62,987 nt of DNA from Deinococcus betulae (GTDB lineage Bacteria; Deinococcota; Deinococci; Deinococcales; Deinococcaceae): NCBI RefSeq assembly GCF_020166395.1, contig NZ_JAIQXU010000026.1, positions 1-62,987 of the forward strand, written 5' to 3'. Position numbers and translations under genes: made by a program. The notes under the pieces were generated by a model, which was not told where the DNA came from, ran no database searches, and saw nothing but the letters and a program-made list of their open reading frames with translations. This document shows positions 1-9,243 of the stretch, piece after piece; positions within the stretch are counted from its first letter, which is position 1, and each line of letters opens with the position of its first letter.

Positions 1-1
1 C

Positions 2-301
2 AACGCAACGGCTGCCACCGGCAGCGGTGACCTGTTCGTGCGCTGCAACCTGGATTCCAGCCCGTTCCTGGGGTACTGGGACGACACCAAGTGGAACGCC
101 AACGGCAGCCTGGACCTGCTGAACGGCACCAAGAAGCTGAACATCGTGCTGAGCACGGCGTTCGAGCCGACGGAAGAAGAAAGCAACGCCGAGGACGGCA
201 GCCGCTACAGCTACGCCCTGACGGCCACTGCCGGCGCGCACCAGTGGACAGCCTCAACGGGCCTGTACACCGCCACGGTCGATTACTACATCGGCTGGTA
301 A
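2..301 (+). CDS. Spore coat U (SCPU) domain pilin, 3' part
   Basis: The C-terminal 99 residues of a secreted pilin-like subunit; the gene begins before the window and is open from base 2. The ending (..TGLYTATVDYYIGW) is the typical closing strand of the spore coat U/SCPU fold, the same as in the genes at 1441 and 1949 (..TGFYTGTVDFTVEF). SCPU proteins are subunits of archaic chaperone-usher pili (Csu type). The chaperone and usher genes lie downstream on the same strand, so this is probably a structural subunit of that pilus. Family identification rests on the end motif and context. Confidence 0.8.
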   Translation, partial: NATAATGSGDLFVRCNLDSSPFLGYWDDTKWNANGSLDLLNGTKKLNIVLSTAFEPTEEESNAEDGSRYSYALTATAGAHQWTASTGLYTATVDYYIGW

Positions 302-338
302 GCCCTCTTCCTTATCTGCTTCCTGAGGCTTAAACACC

Positions 339-1271
339 ATGAAAAAAATTGCTTCTGTTCTGCTGCTTCCCCTGCTGCTCGCCGCCTGCGGCACTTCCTC
401 TGCTCCTCAGTCTGCTGACCACAGCCTCCTCCGGGGCGCGCCTGTCGCGGCCGGTCAGAACTACGTTCAGGCTTTCGAAGCCAAGGTTCAGAGCGACCTC
501 AAGGCCCTGGGGCTGGACAGCGACCTGAGCGCTCAGGCCGTTGCACCCAAGTCCTACTTGAACGTGCTGCGCATGAGCGACAGCACCGCCCGCGCCTACA
601 TCAAGACGACCTACCCCGCCGAAACGGGTTGCACGGTCAACTGGGGCGACAGTTCAGTCGAGGGTGCAACAACGCCAACGCCGACCAATGTGAGCAGTCA
701 GCAGCTTAGCCATACCTATGGGCAAAGCGGCACATATGCCATCAAACTCAGCTGCGGCGCTGACGTTAAAACGATGAACTTTGTGGCCACTGTTCAGTCA
801 AATATGGACTTGTTTGATGCATACCCATATCAAAACGTCTATCAGTGCTGTGGCTTTGAATACACTTATATGGGAAACTCAAATTACCAAGAAGGTGGGC
901 TGAAGTTCTCATCTCCCTATCTTTACATTATGCAGAGTGGCGGCGGCTTACCTAATGGACATAAGGCACTCTTTATGTACCATTACAATGGTGCTGAGAC
1001 AAATTTCTCCGCCGCGAATGGTTCTGTTTTTGACCTCAACAGCATTACAGCAAACACGCTTTTTGAGGGCGGCAGTAAGCTAACAGCATACGACGCTAAT
1101 AACAATGTTGTGGGGACAACAACATTTACCAATATGGCTCAATATCAAAGCCCTGTCGAAACCCGTACACTGAACTGGAAAAACGTCAAATATGTAAAGG
1201 TTTCCACAGTGGTGGATTATTACAGCGACTACCTGAACATAGACGATATGTCGGTGACCATCAAACAATAA
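339..1271 (+). CDS. Lipoprotein with PKD-like segment, mosaic base composition
   Basis: 310-residue lipoprotein: a signal peptide ending in a lipobox (LLLAACGT, Cys17) anchors it to a membrane. Residues about 100-155 carry a PKD-like core (VNWGDSS ... HTYGQSGTY). The C-terminal half is rich in Tyr and Asn and resembles secreted beta-sandwich domains, but I do not recognise it. The first 300 bases match the high GC of the neighbours; from about 640 to 1271 GC drops to roughly 45-50 percent with A/T third positions, suggesting that the C-terminal module was acquired. It sits 37 bases after an SCPU pilin gene and before two more, so it may be a pilus accessory or adhesin; that role is inference. 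Confidence 0.8.
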   Translation: MKKIASVLLLPLLLAACGTSSAPQSADHSLLRGAPVAAGQNYVQAFEAKVQSDLKALGLDSDLSAQAVAPKSYLNVLRMSDSTARAYIKTTYPAETGCTVNWGDSSVEGATTPTPTNVSSQQLSHTYGQSGTYAIKLSCGADVKTMNFVATVQSNMDLFDAYPYQNVYQCCGFEYTYMGNSNYQEGGLKFSSPYLYIMQSGGGLPNGHKALFMYHYNGAETNFSAANGSVFDLNSITANTLFEGGSKLTAYDANNNVVGTTTFTNMAQYQSPVETRTLNWKNVKYVKVSTVVDYYSDYLNIDDMSVTIKQ

Positions 1272-1440
1272 AGAATAATGGCTACTCAGAATGTTTTTAA
1301 ATCCATATCTGTTTAGCGGTTGAGCGCAGGCTATGGACTGAGTAGTCGAGATTTGGACAAGAGGCTGGGAAAGCATAAACTCCCGGCCTCTTGCGTCTAA
1401 AGCCAGAGAGGACATGTTCAAGATTCCACGGAGAAGAGTT

Positions 1441-1944
1441 ATGAAAGCTTTTTGGCTGACCCTGCCTCTGGTGTGCTTTTCGGCTGCCACGGCAGCTACC
1501 ACATCGACAACGGTGACCATCAACGCGGCCACCCAGTCGGCCTGTCAGTTTGACACCGCCAACAGCAGCCCCACCATCGAACTGCCCGATTATGAGGCGG
1601 CCCTAGCCAACACCTACAGCGGCGAGCAGGCTCAGGTGTCTATCAGCGTGTACTGCAACAGCGGCACTGCGTTGACGGCCCGCAAGATTGGCGGCAGCAC
1701 GGTGGCCACCACGAAACAGAATGCCGTGCCCGTGACACTGACCCGTGACGGCGCGGCAGGTGGCCCCACCATCAACACCCTGGTGTGGTTCTCGGCGGGC
1801 GGCACCAACACGGTGGCCAGCGGCGCCTTTAAGGGCGCCACCCGCTACGTTTCGGTGATCCGGTCCGGCTGGCCCCAGCAGGCACAGTTCAGTGCCCCCA
1901 CCGGGTTTTACACCGGAACAGTTGACTTCACCGTAGAATTTTAA
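1441..1944 (+). CDS. Spore coat U domain pilus subunit
   Basis: 167-residue exported SCPU protein. The chosen ATG follows GGAGA at 6-nt spacing and gives a standard signal peptide (MKAFWLTLPLVCFSAATAA). An upstream in-frame ATG at 1414 would add nine residues (MFKIPRRRV) and cannot be excluded. The mature part has the two family cysteines (SACQF and SVYCNS) and the closing strand TGFYTGTVDFTVEF. Known role of the family: subunit donated to a periplasmic PapD-like chaperone and polymerised by an outer-membrane usher. It lies in one operon with those genes. Confidence 0.88.
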   Translation: MKAFWLTLPLVCFSAATAATTSTTVTINAATQSACQFDTANSSPTIELPDYEAALANTYSGEQAQVSISVYCNSGTALTARKIGGSTVATTKQNAVPVTLTRDGAAGGPTINTLVWFSAGGTNTVASGAFKGATRYVSVIRSGWPQQAQFSAPTGFYTGTVDFTVEF

Positions 1945-1948
1945 GGTG

Positions 1949-2365
1949 ATGCGTTTGTCTCGCAGGTTGGCTGACTGGGCACGCTGGACGGCGCTGGCCC
2001 TGCTGACGGGCGGCGCGGCCCAGGCCAGCTGCCAGTTCGGCGCGCCCGTCGTGAATGCGGTGGACAGTTACCGCTACGCGCAGGACTGGACCCAGACCGT
2101 GCAGCTGCCCGTCTCCTGCACCGGCGGCAGCACCGTCAGCAGCGTGCGGCTCAGCAGCACGGGCGGCACCCTGGAAGCCAGCACGGGCCGGTTTCTGGGC
2201 ACCATGCGGTTTGGGGCCAGTGCCCTGAACTACGTGATTCCCGGCGCTGCGCAGCTGCGGGTGATCAGCAGTCTGCTGACCTTTCAGGTCACGGTGCCGG
2301 CCGGACAGTGGGGCGCCCCAACTGGCCCCTATTCGGACAGCCTGACGGTCAGCGTCGATTTTTAA
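1949..2365 (+). CDS. Short SCPU-like pilus subunit
   Basis: 138-residue exported protein starting at ATG 1949 (a GTG directly before it at 1946 is the alternative), four bases after the preceding pilin stop, so probably translationally coupled. Signal peptide up to about GGAAQA. The mature part opens with SCQFG and has a second Cys (LPVSCTGG), as in SCPU subunits, and ends in a beta-strand (YSDSLTVSVDF). It is shorter than the usual 150-170 residues. It may be a minor or tip subunit of the chaperone-usher pilus encoded next door. Confidence 0.82.
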   Translation: MRLSRRLADWARWTALALLTGGAAQASCQFGAPVVNAVDSYRYAQDWTQTVQLPVSCTGGSTVSSVRLSSTGGTLEASTGRFLGTMRFGASALNYVIPGAAQLRVISSLLTFQVTVPAGQWGAPTGPYSDSLTVSVDF

Positions 2366-2467
2366 GCCAGTCAAGGAGGCAGCCGCCCAGCGGCGCCTCT
2401 TTTCTGGCACTTCCCAACACAAGACAACAGTCTGTTTTTTGGCCCTGTGGCCACCTTCAGAGGAACA

Positions 2468-3175
2468 ATGATGCCCAACTTTAAACGAGCTTTGGTGCTG
2501 GCCGCTGCGCTGTGCGCGCTGGGTCAGGCGCAAGCAGCCAAATTTGTGCTGAGCCCTGTGCTGCTGAACCTCAACCCCGCACAGACCTTGACCACCGCCA
2601 CCACCATCACCAACACCGACGGCGCCCCTACGGCGTTTACCGCCGAAGTGCTGGCCTGGACACAGAAAGACGGCCAGGACGTGCTGGTCCCCACCCGCGA
2701 CGCCATCGTGAGTCCCATGACCTTCACCGTGGCGCCGGGCAAAAGCCAGGTGGTGCGCGTGGCGCTGCGTCAGGCGCCCAATACGGCTTCGGTGACTTAC
2801 CGGCTGATTTTGCGCCAGAAGGTGCAGCCGCAGCCCACCAGCAGCGGCAGCGTCACGATTACTCCCCGGTACGTCTTCAGCCTGCCCCTGTTTGTCGAGA
2901 GGCAATCGGCGCGTGCGGGTGTGACCATCAGTGCGGCGCCGCGCGCGGAAGGGACTTCACTGGTCTTTAAGAACGCTGGGGACGGCTACGGGGTGTTCCG
3001 CAACATCAAGGTCACCGCAGCAGGCCGCACCTTTGAACTGGGTAACCAGTATGTGCTGAGCGGCGCCACCATGGAACTGAAACTGCCCGCCGAACTCAAG
3101 GATGTCCGGGCGCTGGAGTTCGCGGCCGATGACGCGAACCAGAAGCCGGTCAAAGTCACCCTGAATGTTCAGTAA
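2468..3175 (+). CDS. Periplasmic pilus chaperone (PapD-like)
   Basis: 235 residues. Start chosen at ATG 2468 after AGAGGA; it gives a clean signal peptide (..AALCALGQAQA). The N-terminal Ig domain follows the PapD pattern: KFVLSPVLLNL, then a hydrophobic alternating strand with VAPGKSQVVRVALRQ and TYRLILRQ, the region that in CsuC/PapD donates the G1 strand and anchors the subunit C-terminus. A second domain (residues about 140-235) completes it. It folds SCPU subunits in the periplasm and delivers them to the usher. The gene overlaps the usher start by 11 bases, arguing for coupled translation. Confidence 0.88.
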   Translation: MMPNFKRALVLAAALCALGQAQAAKFVLSPVLLNLNPAQTLTTATTITNTDGAPTAFTAEVLAWTQKDGQDVLVPTRDAIVSPMTFTVAPGKSQVVRVALRQAPNTASVTYRLILRQKVQPQPTSSGSVTITPRYVFSLPLFVERQSARAGVTISAAPRAEGTSLVFKNAGDGYGVFRNIKVTAAGRTFELGNQYVLSGATMELKLPAELKDVRALEFAADDANQKPVKVTLNVQ

Positions 3176-5348
3176 GCCTGCGCCGCTGGGCCGGATATCT
3201 GGGCGCTGGCTGCTGCTCAGCGCCCTGCTGGGTCTGGCGCCCACCGCGTCGGCCCAGACCACGCTGGCGGCCGACATCTGCGCCGCCCCCGAAGACCTGG
3301 CCGAGGTGCGGGTGGACGGCCTGAGCCGGGGCACCTATTCGCTGCGCCGCGCCGGAGAAGGGCTGTGGCTGCAGACAGAAGCGTTGCAGGCCGGCGAGGA
3401 GCGCTACGGCCAGGCCCAGGTCACCTGTGACGGCCTGGCCTTCACGCAGTTAAATCCCGTCCTGGCCGCGCAGTACGACGCCGAACGTCAGACCCTGGCC
3501 TTTCAGGCGCGGCTGGACCTGCTGCCCGTCTACACCGTCACGGTTTCAGACGCCCAGGCGGCGCCAGCAGCCTCCCAGAACCTGCCGCTGTATGCGCTGG
3601 AATACAGCCTGGAGGCCCACCGCCTGCCGTCAAGCGTGCTGGAGCAGCGCGGGCGCCTTCAGGGCACCTATGCCAACGGCCCCTTCAGCGCGCGGGTAGG
3701 CATCACAGAAACCAGTTCGTCCACGCGGGAACTGGAACTGCTTCCTTCAGCTGCCGCCCGCTATCAGCTGAACCGGGACGCCCACATTGAGGCCGGCTGG
3801 AATATTCAGCCCCTGCTGGCCGGCGGCGTAGGAGGATTCAGCGGGCTGCAGGCCCAGGTCACCGGCTCGGCCGTGCGCCGCACCGATGACTTTACAGTCG
3901 CCCTTCCCCAGCCGGGGACGGTCACCCTGATTTCGGGCGGCGTCCTCCTGGGACGCTGGAGCTTCGGCGCAGGCCGCGCGGTGTTTCGGCAGCTGCCCCT
4001 CACTGGCAGTGCCGGCGCCATTGTGGCGATTATCAGCGACGCAGGCGGCCAGCGGGAAGTCTCGGCGGCCTACAGCTTTCCGGCGGCCCTGTTGCCCGCC
4101 GGCAGCTACCGCGCCCTGGGCGAGGCTGGCCGGTTGGGCACCCTCCCTTACGCCGGGGCGCAGCTGAGTTACGGCCTGACTCCGGCCCTCACGCTGGACG
4201 CGCAGGCACAGGTCAAGGCCGGGGTGACCAGCGGCGCGCTGGCCGTGACCACGGCCAACCAGAACCACACCCTGACGGTTGGGCTGGCCCACAACAGCCC
4301 AGACCAGGGCACGGCGGCGACGGTGGCCTACGGCGGCCGGCTCAGCAGCGCCGCTGGCCTGGGCATCAAGGCGCAGATTCCGCTGGGGAATGTCCAGGCC
4401 ACGCGCGGCGAGGCGGCCCTGGGGTACGACCTGGGCGGCGTGGCGACTGCTGTGGGCGTGGGCTATGACCCGCAGCAGGCCGGCTGGTACGGCCGCGTGC
4501 AGGCCTCGGGCGACCTGAGCGAGACCGTGCGGCTGAGCGGCGCGGCGCGCCTCAGCGAGCGCGGCCGGCAGGTCAGCCTGACGCTGGGCTACAAACCCAG
4601 CGAGCAGTGGACGGCGGTGGTCAACGCCGCAGCGGGCCCGTCGGGACCCGAGGTGCGGGCCGCCGCCACCTATCTGCCCACGCCGGACCAGCGCGTGAGC
4701 CTGGCTTACGGCTCAGGTGTCCTGTACGGCGCCTACCAGCAGCGCGGCACGGTCGAGGTCAATGCCGGAGCCGGCTCCAACGGACAGATTGACCTGGGTG
4801 TGGAGGGCGCGCTGGTGTATGCCAATGACCGGGTGTATGCCAGTGCGGCGCGCAGCAGCGAGGTCTCGGTCCTGCTGGAAACGGGCATTCCGAACCTCTC
4901 GATTTATGTGGCAGGCGCCTTCCAGGGCCGCACCGACGCGCAGGGCGCGCTAGTGTTCTCGGTGTCTTCTGGTCAGCCGGTCGATCTTCGCGTGGACGTT
5001 CAGGCCCTGCCCATCGAAATCAGCGTGAAAGACGCCCACCTGCTGCTGCCCAGCCCAGAATCGCGCGCGGTGAAGGTGGATTGGCGCGAGAACTTCGAGC
5101 AGGCCAGGATCGTCAGTTTCCAGACCCCGACTGGCGCCGAGGCCAGCTACGCCACCGTCAGTCTGGACACGGGCGAGGAGTACGACCTTGACGCCTTTGG
5201 AACCGGGCTTCTTCCGCGCACAGGTCAGGTCCAGTCGGGCCGCCTGCGGCTTCAGGACGGCAGCAGCTGCGCCGTGACCATCAGCCCCCAGGCTGAGACC
5301 GTGCGCTGCAGCGCGGACCCCAGCGGCACAGACCTGCCCGCCGATTGA
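3165..5348 (+). CDS. Outer-membrane fimbrial usher
   Basis: 727 residues, slightly shorter than proteobacterial ushers. Signal peptide (LLLSALLGLAPTASA). An N-terminal periplasmic domain is followed by a long beta-barrel with alternating strands. The plug-like segment is visible around residues 245-320 (PGTVTLISGGVLLGRWSFG ... FRQLPLTGSAG ... YSFPAALLPAGSY). The C-terminal domain has the family's closing phrase (GIPNLSIYVAGAFQGRTDAQG). It should thread and polymerise SCPU subunits across the outer membrane. It is the last gene of the operon and a strong terminator follows 19 bases after the stop. No separate tip adhesin gene follows, unlike in csuA/B-E. Confidence 0.87.
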   Translation: MFSKPAPLGRISGRWLLLSALLGLAPTASAQTTLAADICAAPEDLAEVRVDGLSRGTYSLRRAGEGLWLQTEALQAGEERYGQAQVTCDGLAFTQLNPVLAAQYDAERQTLAFQARLDLLPVYTVTVSDAQAAPAASQNLPLYALEYSLEAHRLPSSVLEQRGRLQGTYANGPFSARVGITETSSSTRELELLPSAAARYQLNRDAHIEAGWNIQPLLAGGVGGFSGLQAQVTGSAVRRTDDFTVALPQPGTVTLISGGVLLGRWSFGAGRAVFRQLPLTGSAGAIVAIISDAGGQREVSAAYSFPAALLPAGSYRALGEAGRLGTLPYAGAQLSYGLTPALTLDAQAQVKAGVTSGALAVTTANQNHTLTVGLAHNSPDQGTAATVAYGGRLSSAAGLGIKAQIPLGNVQATRGEAALGYDLGGVATAVGVGYDPQQAGWYGRVQASGDLSETVRLSGAARLSERGRQVSLTLGYKPSEQWTAVVNAAAGPSGPEVRAAATYLPTPDQRVSLAYGSGVLYGAYQQRGTVEVNAGAGSNGQIDLGVEGALVYANDRVYASAARSSEVSVLLETGIPNLSIYVAGAFQGRTDAQGALVFSVSSGQPVDLRVDVQALPIEISVKDAHLLLPSPESRAVKVDWRENFEQARIVSFQTPTGAEASYATVSLDTGEEYDLDAFGTGLLPRTGQVQSGRLRLQDGSSCAVTISPQAETVRCSADPSGTDLPAD

Positions 5349-5367
5349 GCCACCACTCATCTGAGGA

Positions 5368-5396
5368 AGAGGGCGCCCCAGCAGGCGCCCTCTTTT
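5368..5396 (+). terminator. Rho-independent terminator of pilus operon
   Basis: Perfect 10-bp stem (AGAGGGCGCC / GGCGCCCTCT) with a six-base loop, running into TTTT. It ends the chaperone-usher operon. Confidence 0.85.
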
Positions 5397-5439
5397 CGTC
5401 TTGAGGTTCAGTCGTCTTCCAGACTGCCAACTGGACTCA

Positions 5440-5483
5440 TACGGACTCCGATTGAATCGAGCATTCTGCTCGATGAAATCCGA
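5440..5483. repeat. Palindromic intergenic repeat, type A
   Basis: Near-perfect palindrome: 14-bp arms at 5450-5463 and 5467-5480 (two mismatches) around TTC, preceded by ATACGGACTCCG. The segment is lower in GC than the flanks and noncoding. Its sequence vocabulary (CGGA..TCCG, GATGAAATC) recurs in the repeats at 5503, 31554, 55711 and 62404. Confidence 0.6.
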
Positions 5484-5502
5484 GCGGAGCGAGCAGGAAA
5501 AG

Positions 5503-5570
5503 ATGCGGATTTCGCTTAATTGCAGCACAGCCGGAAAGGCACCCTCTGCGCTTCCATATCGTGAAATCCG
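5503..5570. repeat. 68-bp intergenic repeat, copy 1
   Basis: This block matches 55711-55779 at roughly 80-85 percent identity by eye: both begin ATGCGGATT[T/C]CGCTT, share ATTGCAGCACA and AGGCACC, and end ATATCGTGAAATCCG. The ends form short inverted repeats (CGGATTTC / GAAATCCG). The preceding bases GAGCGAGCAGGAA also recur, inverted, just after the second copy. It lies in a convergent gap between the pilus terminator and the macrodomain gene. Confidence 0.75.
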
Positions 5571-5710
5571 TCTCACAGCGGCTGCCCGTTCCATTGAGGG
5601 GCCAACGCCGCCCCTCCATTCCACTTTCGCCGCTGTCTCTGACGAACACTCACTGTGGTCGCCTCCACGTGGTTGAAGATCGTAACCCCCAGCCACGCGG
5701 GGTTCCGCTG

Positions 5711-6235
5711 TCAGGCCCCGCCCAGTTGCCGCTGCTCGGCCTGCCGAAACACGTTCAGAGTGCCCCGGTCATACAGCACCACGCGCACCTGCAAGTCGGG
5801 GTGAGCCGCCAGAAAGTCGTGGATAGTCCGAATGGTGACCTCGGCTGCCTCTGGCAGTGGGTAGCCGTAGACCCCCGTACTGATGGCCGGAAACGCCACG
5901 CTGGCACAGCCCTGCTGGACCGCTAACGCCAGGCTGTGGCGGTAGGCGCTGGCCAGCAGCTCGGCCTCTCCTGCCTGCCCACCACGCCAGATCGGCCCCA
6001 CGGCATGAATCACGTACTGCACGCCCTGCCGCGAGAGCTCAAAGGCCGGCGTGACCACGGCTGTTCCGGTCGGCGTGCCGCCCAGCTGCCGGATGGCCCG
6101 CAGCAGCTCGGGGCCAGCGGCGCGGTGAATGACGCCGTCCACGCCCCCGCCGCCCATCAGTTGCTTGTTGGCGGCGGTGACCACGGCGCAGGTGGTCTGC
6201 GCGGCAATATCGCCCTGCACGAGTTCCAGTGGCAT
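5711..6235 (-). CDS. Macrodomain ADP-ribosyl hydrolase
   Basis: 174 residues, the full length of a stand-alone macrodomain (YmdB/MacroD type). Visible motifs: an N-terminal QGDI, NAA-like [24 protein letters not shown] forming the ADP-ribose pocket, VIHAVGPIW, and the phosphate loop [12 protein letters not shown]. Such enzymes hydrolyse O-acetyl-ADP-ribose or remove ADP-ribose from proteins or nucleic acids in the cytoplasm. The ATG is preceded by AAGGAGG. It is the first of a run of minus-strand genes, 28 bases downstream of guanylate kinase, and may be co-transcribed with it. Confidence 0.9.
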   Translation of the reverse strand: MPLELVQGDIAAQTTCAVVTAANKQLMGGGGVDGVIHRAAGPELLRAIRQLGGTPTGTAVVTPAFELSRQGVQYVIHAVGPIWRGGQAGEAELLASAYRHSLALAVQQGCASVAFPAISTGVYGYPLPEAAEVTIRTIHDFLAAHPDLQVRVVLYDRGTLNVFRQAEQRQLGGA

Positions 6236-6263
6236 GAAAGAGCCTCCTTGACTGAAGGGGTGT

Positions 6264-6980
6264 TTAGTGCGTGGCGACCTCGTTCAGCTGCGCGTCGGTC
6301 AGGGTATAGCTGCGCAGGGCATCGGCCTTGACCCGGGCCTCGCGGTCGGCCTCAGCCCACTCGGGTTCGGGAAGTTGCCGGGCGCGCTCGGCCCGTTGAA
6401 TGGCATGCAGCTCGTCCACGGCGCGGTCCAGATCGTCGTTGACCACCACGTAGCGGAACTCATGGGCCTCGCGGATTTCCTCGCGGGCGCGGGTCAGACG
6501 GCCCTCGATACGCTCCGGGGTTTCGGTGGCGCGGCCTTCCAGTCGGCGGCGCAGCTCGGAGAGGCTGGGCGGCATGATAAACACCAGAATGGCTTCCTCA
6601 CCCATGCGGCTCTTGACCTGCATGGCGCCCTCGACCTCAATTTCGAGAATCACGTCCTGCCCACGGGACAGCGCGGCCTCTATGGGCTCAATCGGGGTGC
6701 CGTAGCGGTTGCCCACAAAGGCGGCGTGTTCCAGAAACCCGTTTGCCTGGGCTTTGTACTCAAAGTCGTCGGCGCCGACAAAGACGTAATGGACGCCGTG
6801 TTCCTCGCCGGGCCGGGCCTCACGCGTGGTCCAGGAGGTGCTGTAAAACACGTCCTGGCCCGCCAGCCAGCGTTCACGGAGGGTGCCCTTGCCCACGCCC
6901 GAAGCGCCGGTCATCACGAGCAGCAGGCCCCGGCGCGGCGAGGTGCTGAGGGGCATGTCAGAAAAGGGACCAGCGGTCAT
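6264..6980 (-). CDS. gmk: Guanylate kinase
   Basis: Phosphorylates GMP to GDP using ATP. 238 residues from ATG 6980, which has a TATCGT box six bases upstream (leaderless arrangement); an internal ATG at 6956 is the alternative. P-loop [14 protein letters not shown]-binding [17 protein letters not shown] and [12 protein letters not shown] are all present. The C-terminus is about 30 residues longer than in E. coli (a charged tail ending [12 protein letters not shown]). An essential nucleotide enzyme; no damaged motif. Confidence 0.93.
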   Translation of the reverse strand: MTAGPFSDMPLSTSPRRGLLLVMTGASGVGKGTLRERWLAGQDVFYSTSWTTREARPGEEHGVHYVFVGADDFEYKAQANGFLEHAAFVGNRYGTPIEPIEAALSRGQDVILEIEVEGAMQVKSRMGEEAILVFIMPPSLSELRRRLEGRATETPERIEGRLTRAREEIREAHEFRYVVVNDDLDRAVDELHAIQRAERARQLPEPEWAEADREARVKADALRSYTLTDAQLNEVATH

Positions 6981-6986
6981 CCCGCC

Positions 6987-6992
6987 ACGATA
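6987..6992 (-). promoter_or_regulatory. -10 box of leaderless gmk
   Basis: TATCGT on the minus strand, six bases before the ATG at 6980. No convincing -35 box. Confidence 0.45.
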
Positions 6993-7016
6993 CCCAATGC
7001 AGCCGCCCAAAGAGAA

Positions 7017-7047
7017 CAGCGGCCCCCGCCACTGCTGGGGGCCGCTG
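7017..7047 (-). terminator. Hairpin terminator between 7063 gene and gmk
   Basis: Perfect 11-bp stem CAGCGGCCCCC / GGGGGCCGCTG just after the stop of the upstream minus-strand gene, followed on that strand by the T-rich TTCTCTTT. Confidence 0.65.
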
Positions 7048-7062
7048 ACGCAAGGGGCAGCG

Positions 7063-7497
7063 TTACTTCTTCTTGCCCTTTGCGGGGCTGCCTTTAGAGC
7101 GGCTCTTGCCCAGGGCCTGGCCTTTTTCATAGCTGGCCTGCATCTTGCGGCGGGTTTCTTCGGCCATCGTCTTGAAGTCCACCAGACCCGCTTCAATGGC
7201 TTCCACGCTGGGTTTGACACTGCCGCCCCGCCGGGCCGCAGCCAACGAACGGTTGGTGTCTTCAAACCAGGCGTCAAAGTCTTCCGTCTGGTCAAAGAGC
7301 ATTTCGCGGGTGTCGCGCTCGTAGGTGCCTTCTGTGCCCCGGCGGCTAAACTGCTTGGGCATGGTGAAGCGTTCAGGCATGTACGCCGCGTCAAACTTGC
7401 CCTGACGCACCGCCTCACGGAAAAGTTTGATAAATGAATCGCTGCGCTGGGGGTTGCTGAGTTCCAGCACCTGTTCACTGAGTTTCTTGTAAGCCAT
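7063..7497 (-). CDS. Conserved protein of unknown function, Lys-rich tail
   Basis: 144 residues with a strong AAGGAGG ribosome site and its own terminator. I do not recognise a family. It is soluble and mostly helical, with an acidic/aromatic centre (TEDFDAWFEDTNRSL) and a basic tail (KSRSKGSPAKGKKK) that could bind nucleic acid or simply be disordered. It has no signal peptide. It lies between HU and guanylate kinase on the same strand, but a 535-base gap and terminators separate it from both, so it is probably a single-gene unit. Confidence 0.75.
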   Translation of the reverse strand: MAYKKLSEQVLELSNPQRSDSFIKLFREAVRQGKFDAAYMPERFTMPKQFSRRGTEGTYERDTREMLFDQTEDFDAWFEDTNRSLAAARRGGSVKPSVEAIEAGLVDFKTMAEETRRKMQASYEKGQALGKSRSKGSPAKGKKK

Positions 7498-8032
7498 AAA
7501 AGCCTCCTTACCTGAAGTATGGGTGCCCCGCCTGCGTTATGTAAAGCGTGCCCCCTCTAGCGCAAGCAAAGGGCTCTGAAAAGAAATCGCTTCCCCACAG
7601 CCCTGGAAGGCTCCAGAACAGGGCTTTACTCTTTTTCAACGCTTGAATGGGAAAGGGACACGGCCCGTAGAAGCCAACACCTCTCACGCTCTATCCGCCT
7701 ATGCCCCTGAGATGAGGGAACCTGCCAAGCAGTGGAGACGAATCACTCTTCAGAGAGAGCCCGCAACTGTCGTAGACGGAAGAGGCGTCAATCACCTCTA
7801 CACCGCCCTCTTTGCAAAGAGGCCTTGCTCTTCAACAATTTGATTGGTAAGAATTCCACCTGTCTTGTTGATACTCGGCAAGAGCATCGGTAGGTCAGTG
7901 TCCTGCTTGACCTCACCTACTCGCTCGTCTCAATGTTTTAATCGGAAGCTGGAGCCGATAGAAAAGAGTCGCGCCCTACACAACGCAGCAGCGGCGCACC
8001 TGGCGCCGCTGACAGACCATTCCCCCTGGCTT
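7498..8032. other. Intergenic region without a supported gene
   Basis: About 535 bases of lower GC than the surroundings. It should hold the promoter of the 7063 gene and the 3' end of the HU transcript. I found no ORF with coding character, tRNA or known RNA motif. Confidence 0.5.
7989..8011 (-). terminator. Hairpin downstream of HU
   Basis: Perfect 9-bp stem CAGCGGCGC / GCGCCGCTG with a five-base loop, 22 bases past the HU stop. There is no T-run on either side, so its role as a terminator is uncertain. Confidence 0.35.
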
Positions 8033-8401
8033 TTACAGGGTGCCTTTCAGGGTCGTGGCGACCTTAAAGCGGACTTTCTTGCCGGCAGGAATGGTGATGC
8101 GCTCGCTGGTGCCGGGACGCACCCCGCTGCGCTCAGCGGTTTGGGCCACGCTCAGGGTGCCCAGGCCGGGCAGGCCCACGCTCTGGCCCGAACGCAGGGC
8201 CGATACCACGCAGTCGAGCATGGTGGCCACGGCGTCGCCGGCCTGCTTCTTGCTGAGCGAGGTGCGGTCGGCGACCAGGTCAATAATCTGGGTCTTGGCA
8301 ATCTTGCCGCCGCCCTCGCTGCTGGGGGCGCTGCGGTCAGCGGCGCGGGCGGCGGGATGGGTGGCGGGCTTCTTCGCGGCGGGCTTGCTGCTCTTGGCCA
8401 T
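8033..8401 (-). CDS. hup: HU nucleoid protein with N-terminal extension
   Basis: 122 residues: a core of about 90 ([22 protein letters not shown] ... GLGTLSV ... [19 protein letters not shown]) typical of HU/IHF, preceded by some 35 Lys/Ala/Ser-rich residues ([21 protein letters not shown]). HU dimers bend and compact DNA. The extended tail is a known trait of Deinococcus HU and increases DNA contact. One departure from the usual core is RPGTSERI at the arm, where most HUs have RNP. The start is set by GGAGG seven bases upstream, and a TACAAT box lies at 8434-8439. Confidence 0.92.
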   Translation of the reverse strand: MAKSSKPAAKKPATHPAARAADRSAPSSEGGGKIAKTQIIDLVADRTSLSKKQAGDAVATMLDCVVSALRSGQSVGLPGLGTLSVAQTAERSGVRPGTSERITIPAGKKVRFKVATTLKGTL

Positions 8402-8433
8402 GCGGGAACCTCCGAGAACTGAAGTCGAGCTGG

Positions 8434-8439
8434 ATTGTA
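8434..8439 (-). promoter_or_regulatory. -10 box of HU gene
   Basis: TACAAT on the minus strand, about 32 bases before the HU start, leaving a short leader that contains the GGAGG site. The -35 region is not canonical. Confidence 0.5.
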
Positions 8440-8474
8440 GGCTCAGGCGCACAGTAACACACCTGTTCCCGGCG

Positions 8475-9230
<756 letters not shown>

Positions 9231-9237
9231 GACCGGC

Positions 9238-9243
9238 AGTGTA
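9238..9243 (-). promoter_or_regulatory. -10 box of leaderless MoeB-like gene
   Basis: TACACT on the minus strand, seven bases before the ATG at 9230. Confidence 0.55.

Noticed and set aside
6264..7478. 404-codon frame suggesting a fused guanylate kinase
   Set aside because: The N-terminal 166 codons are antisense-phase to the 7063 gene and cross its terminator; the -10 box at 6987 sets the real start.
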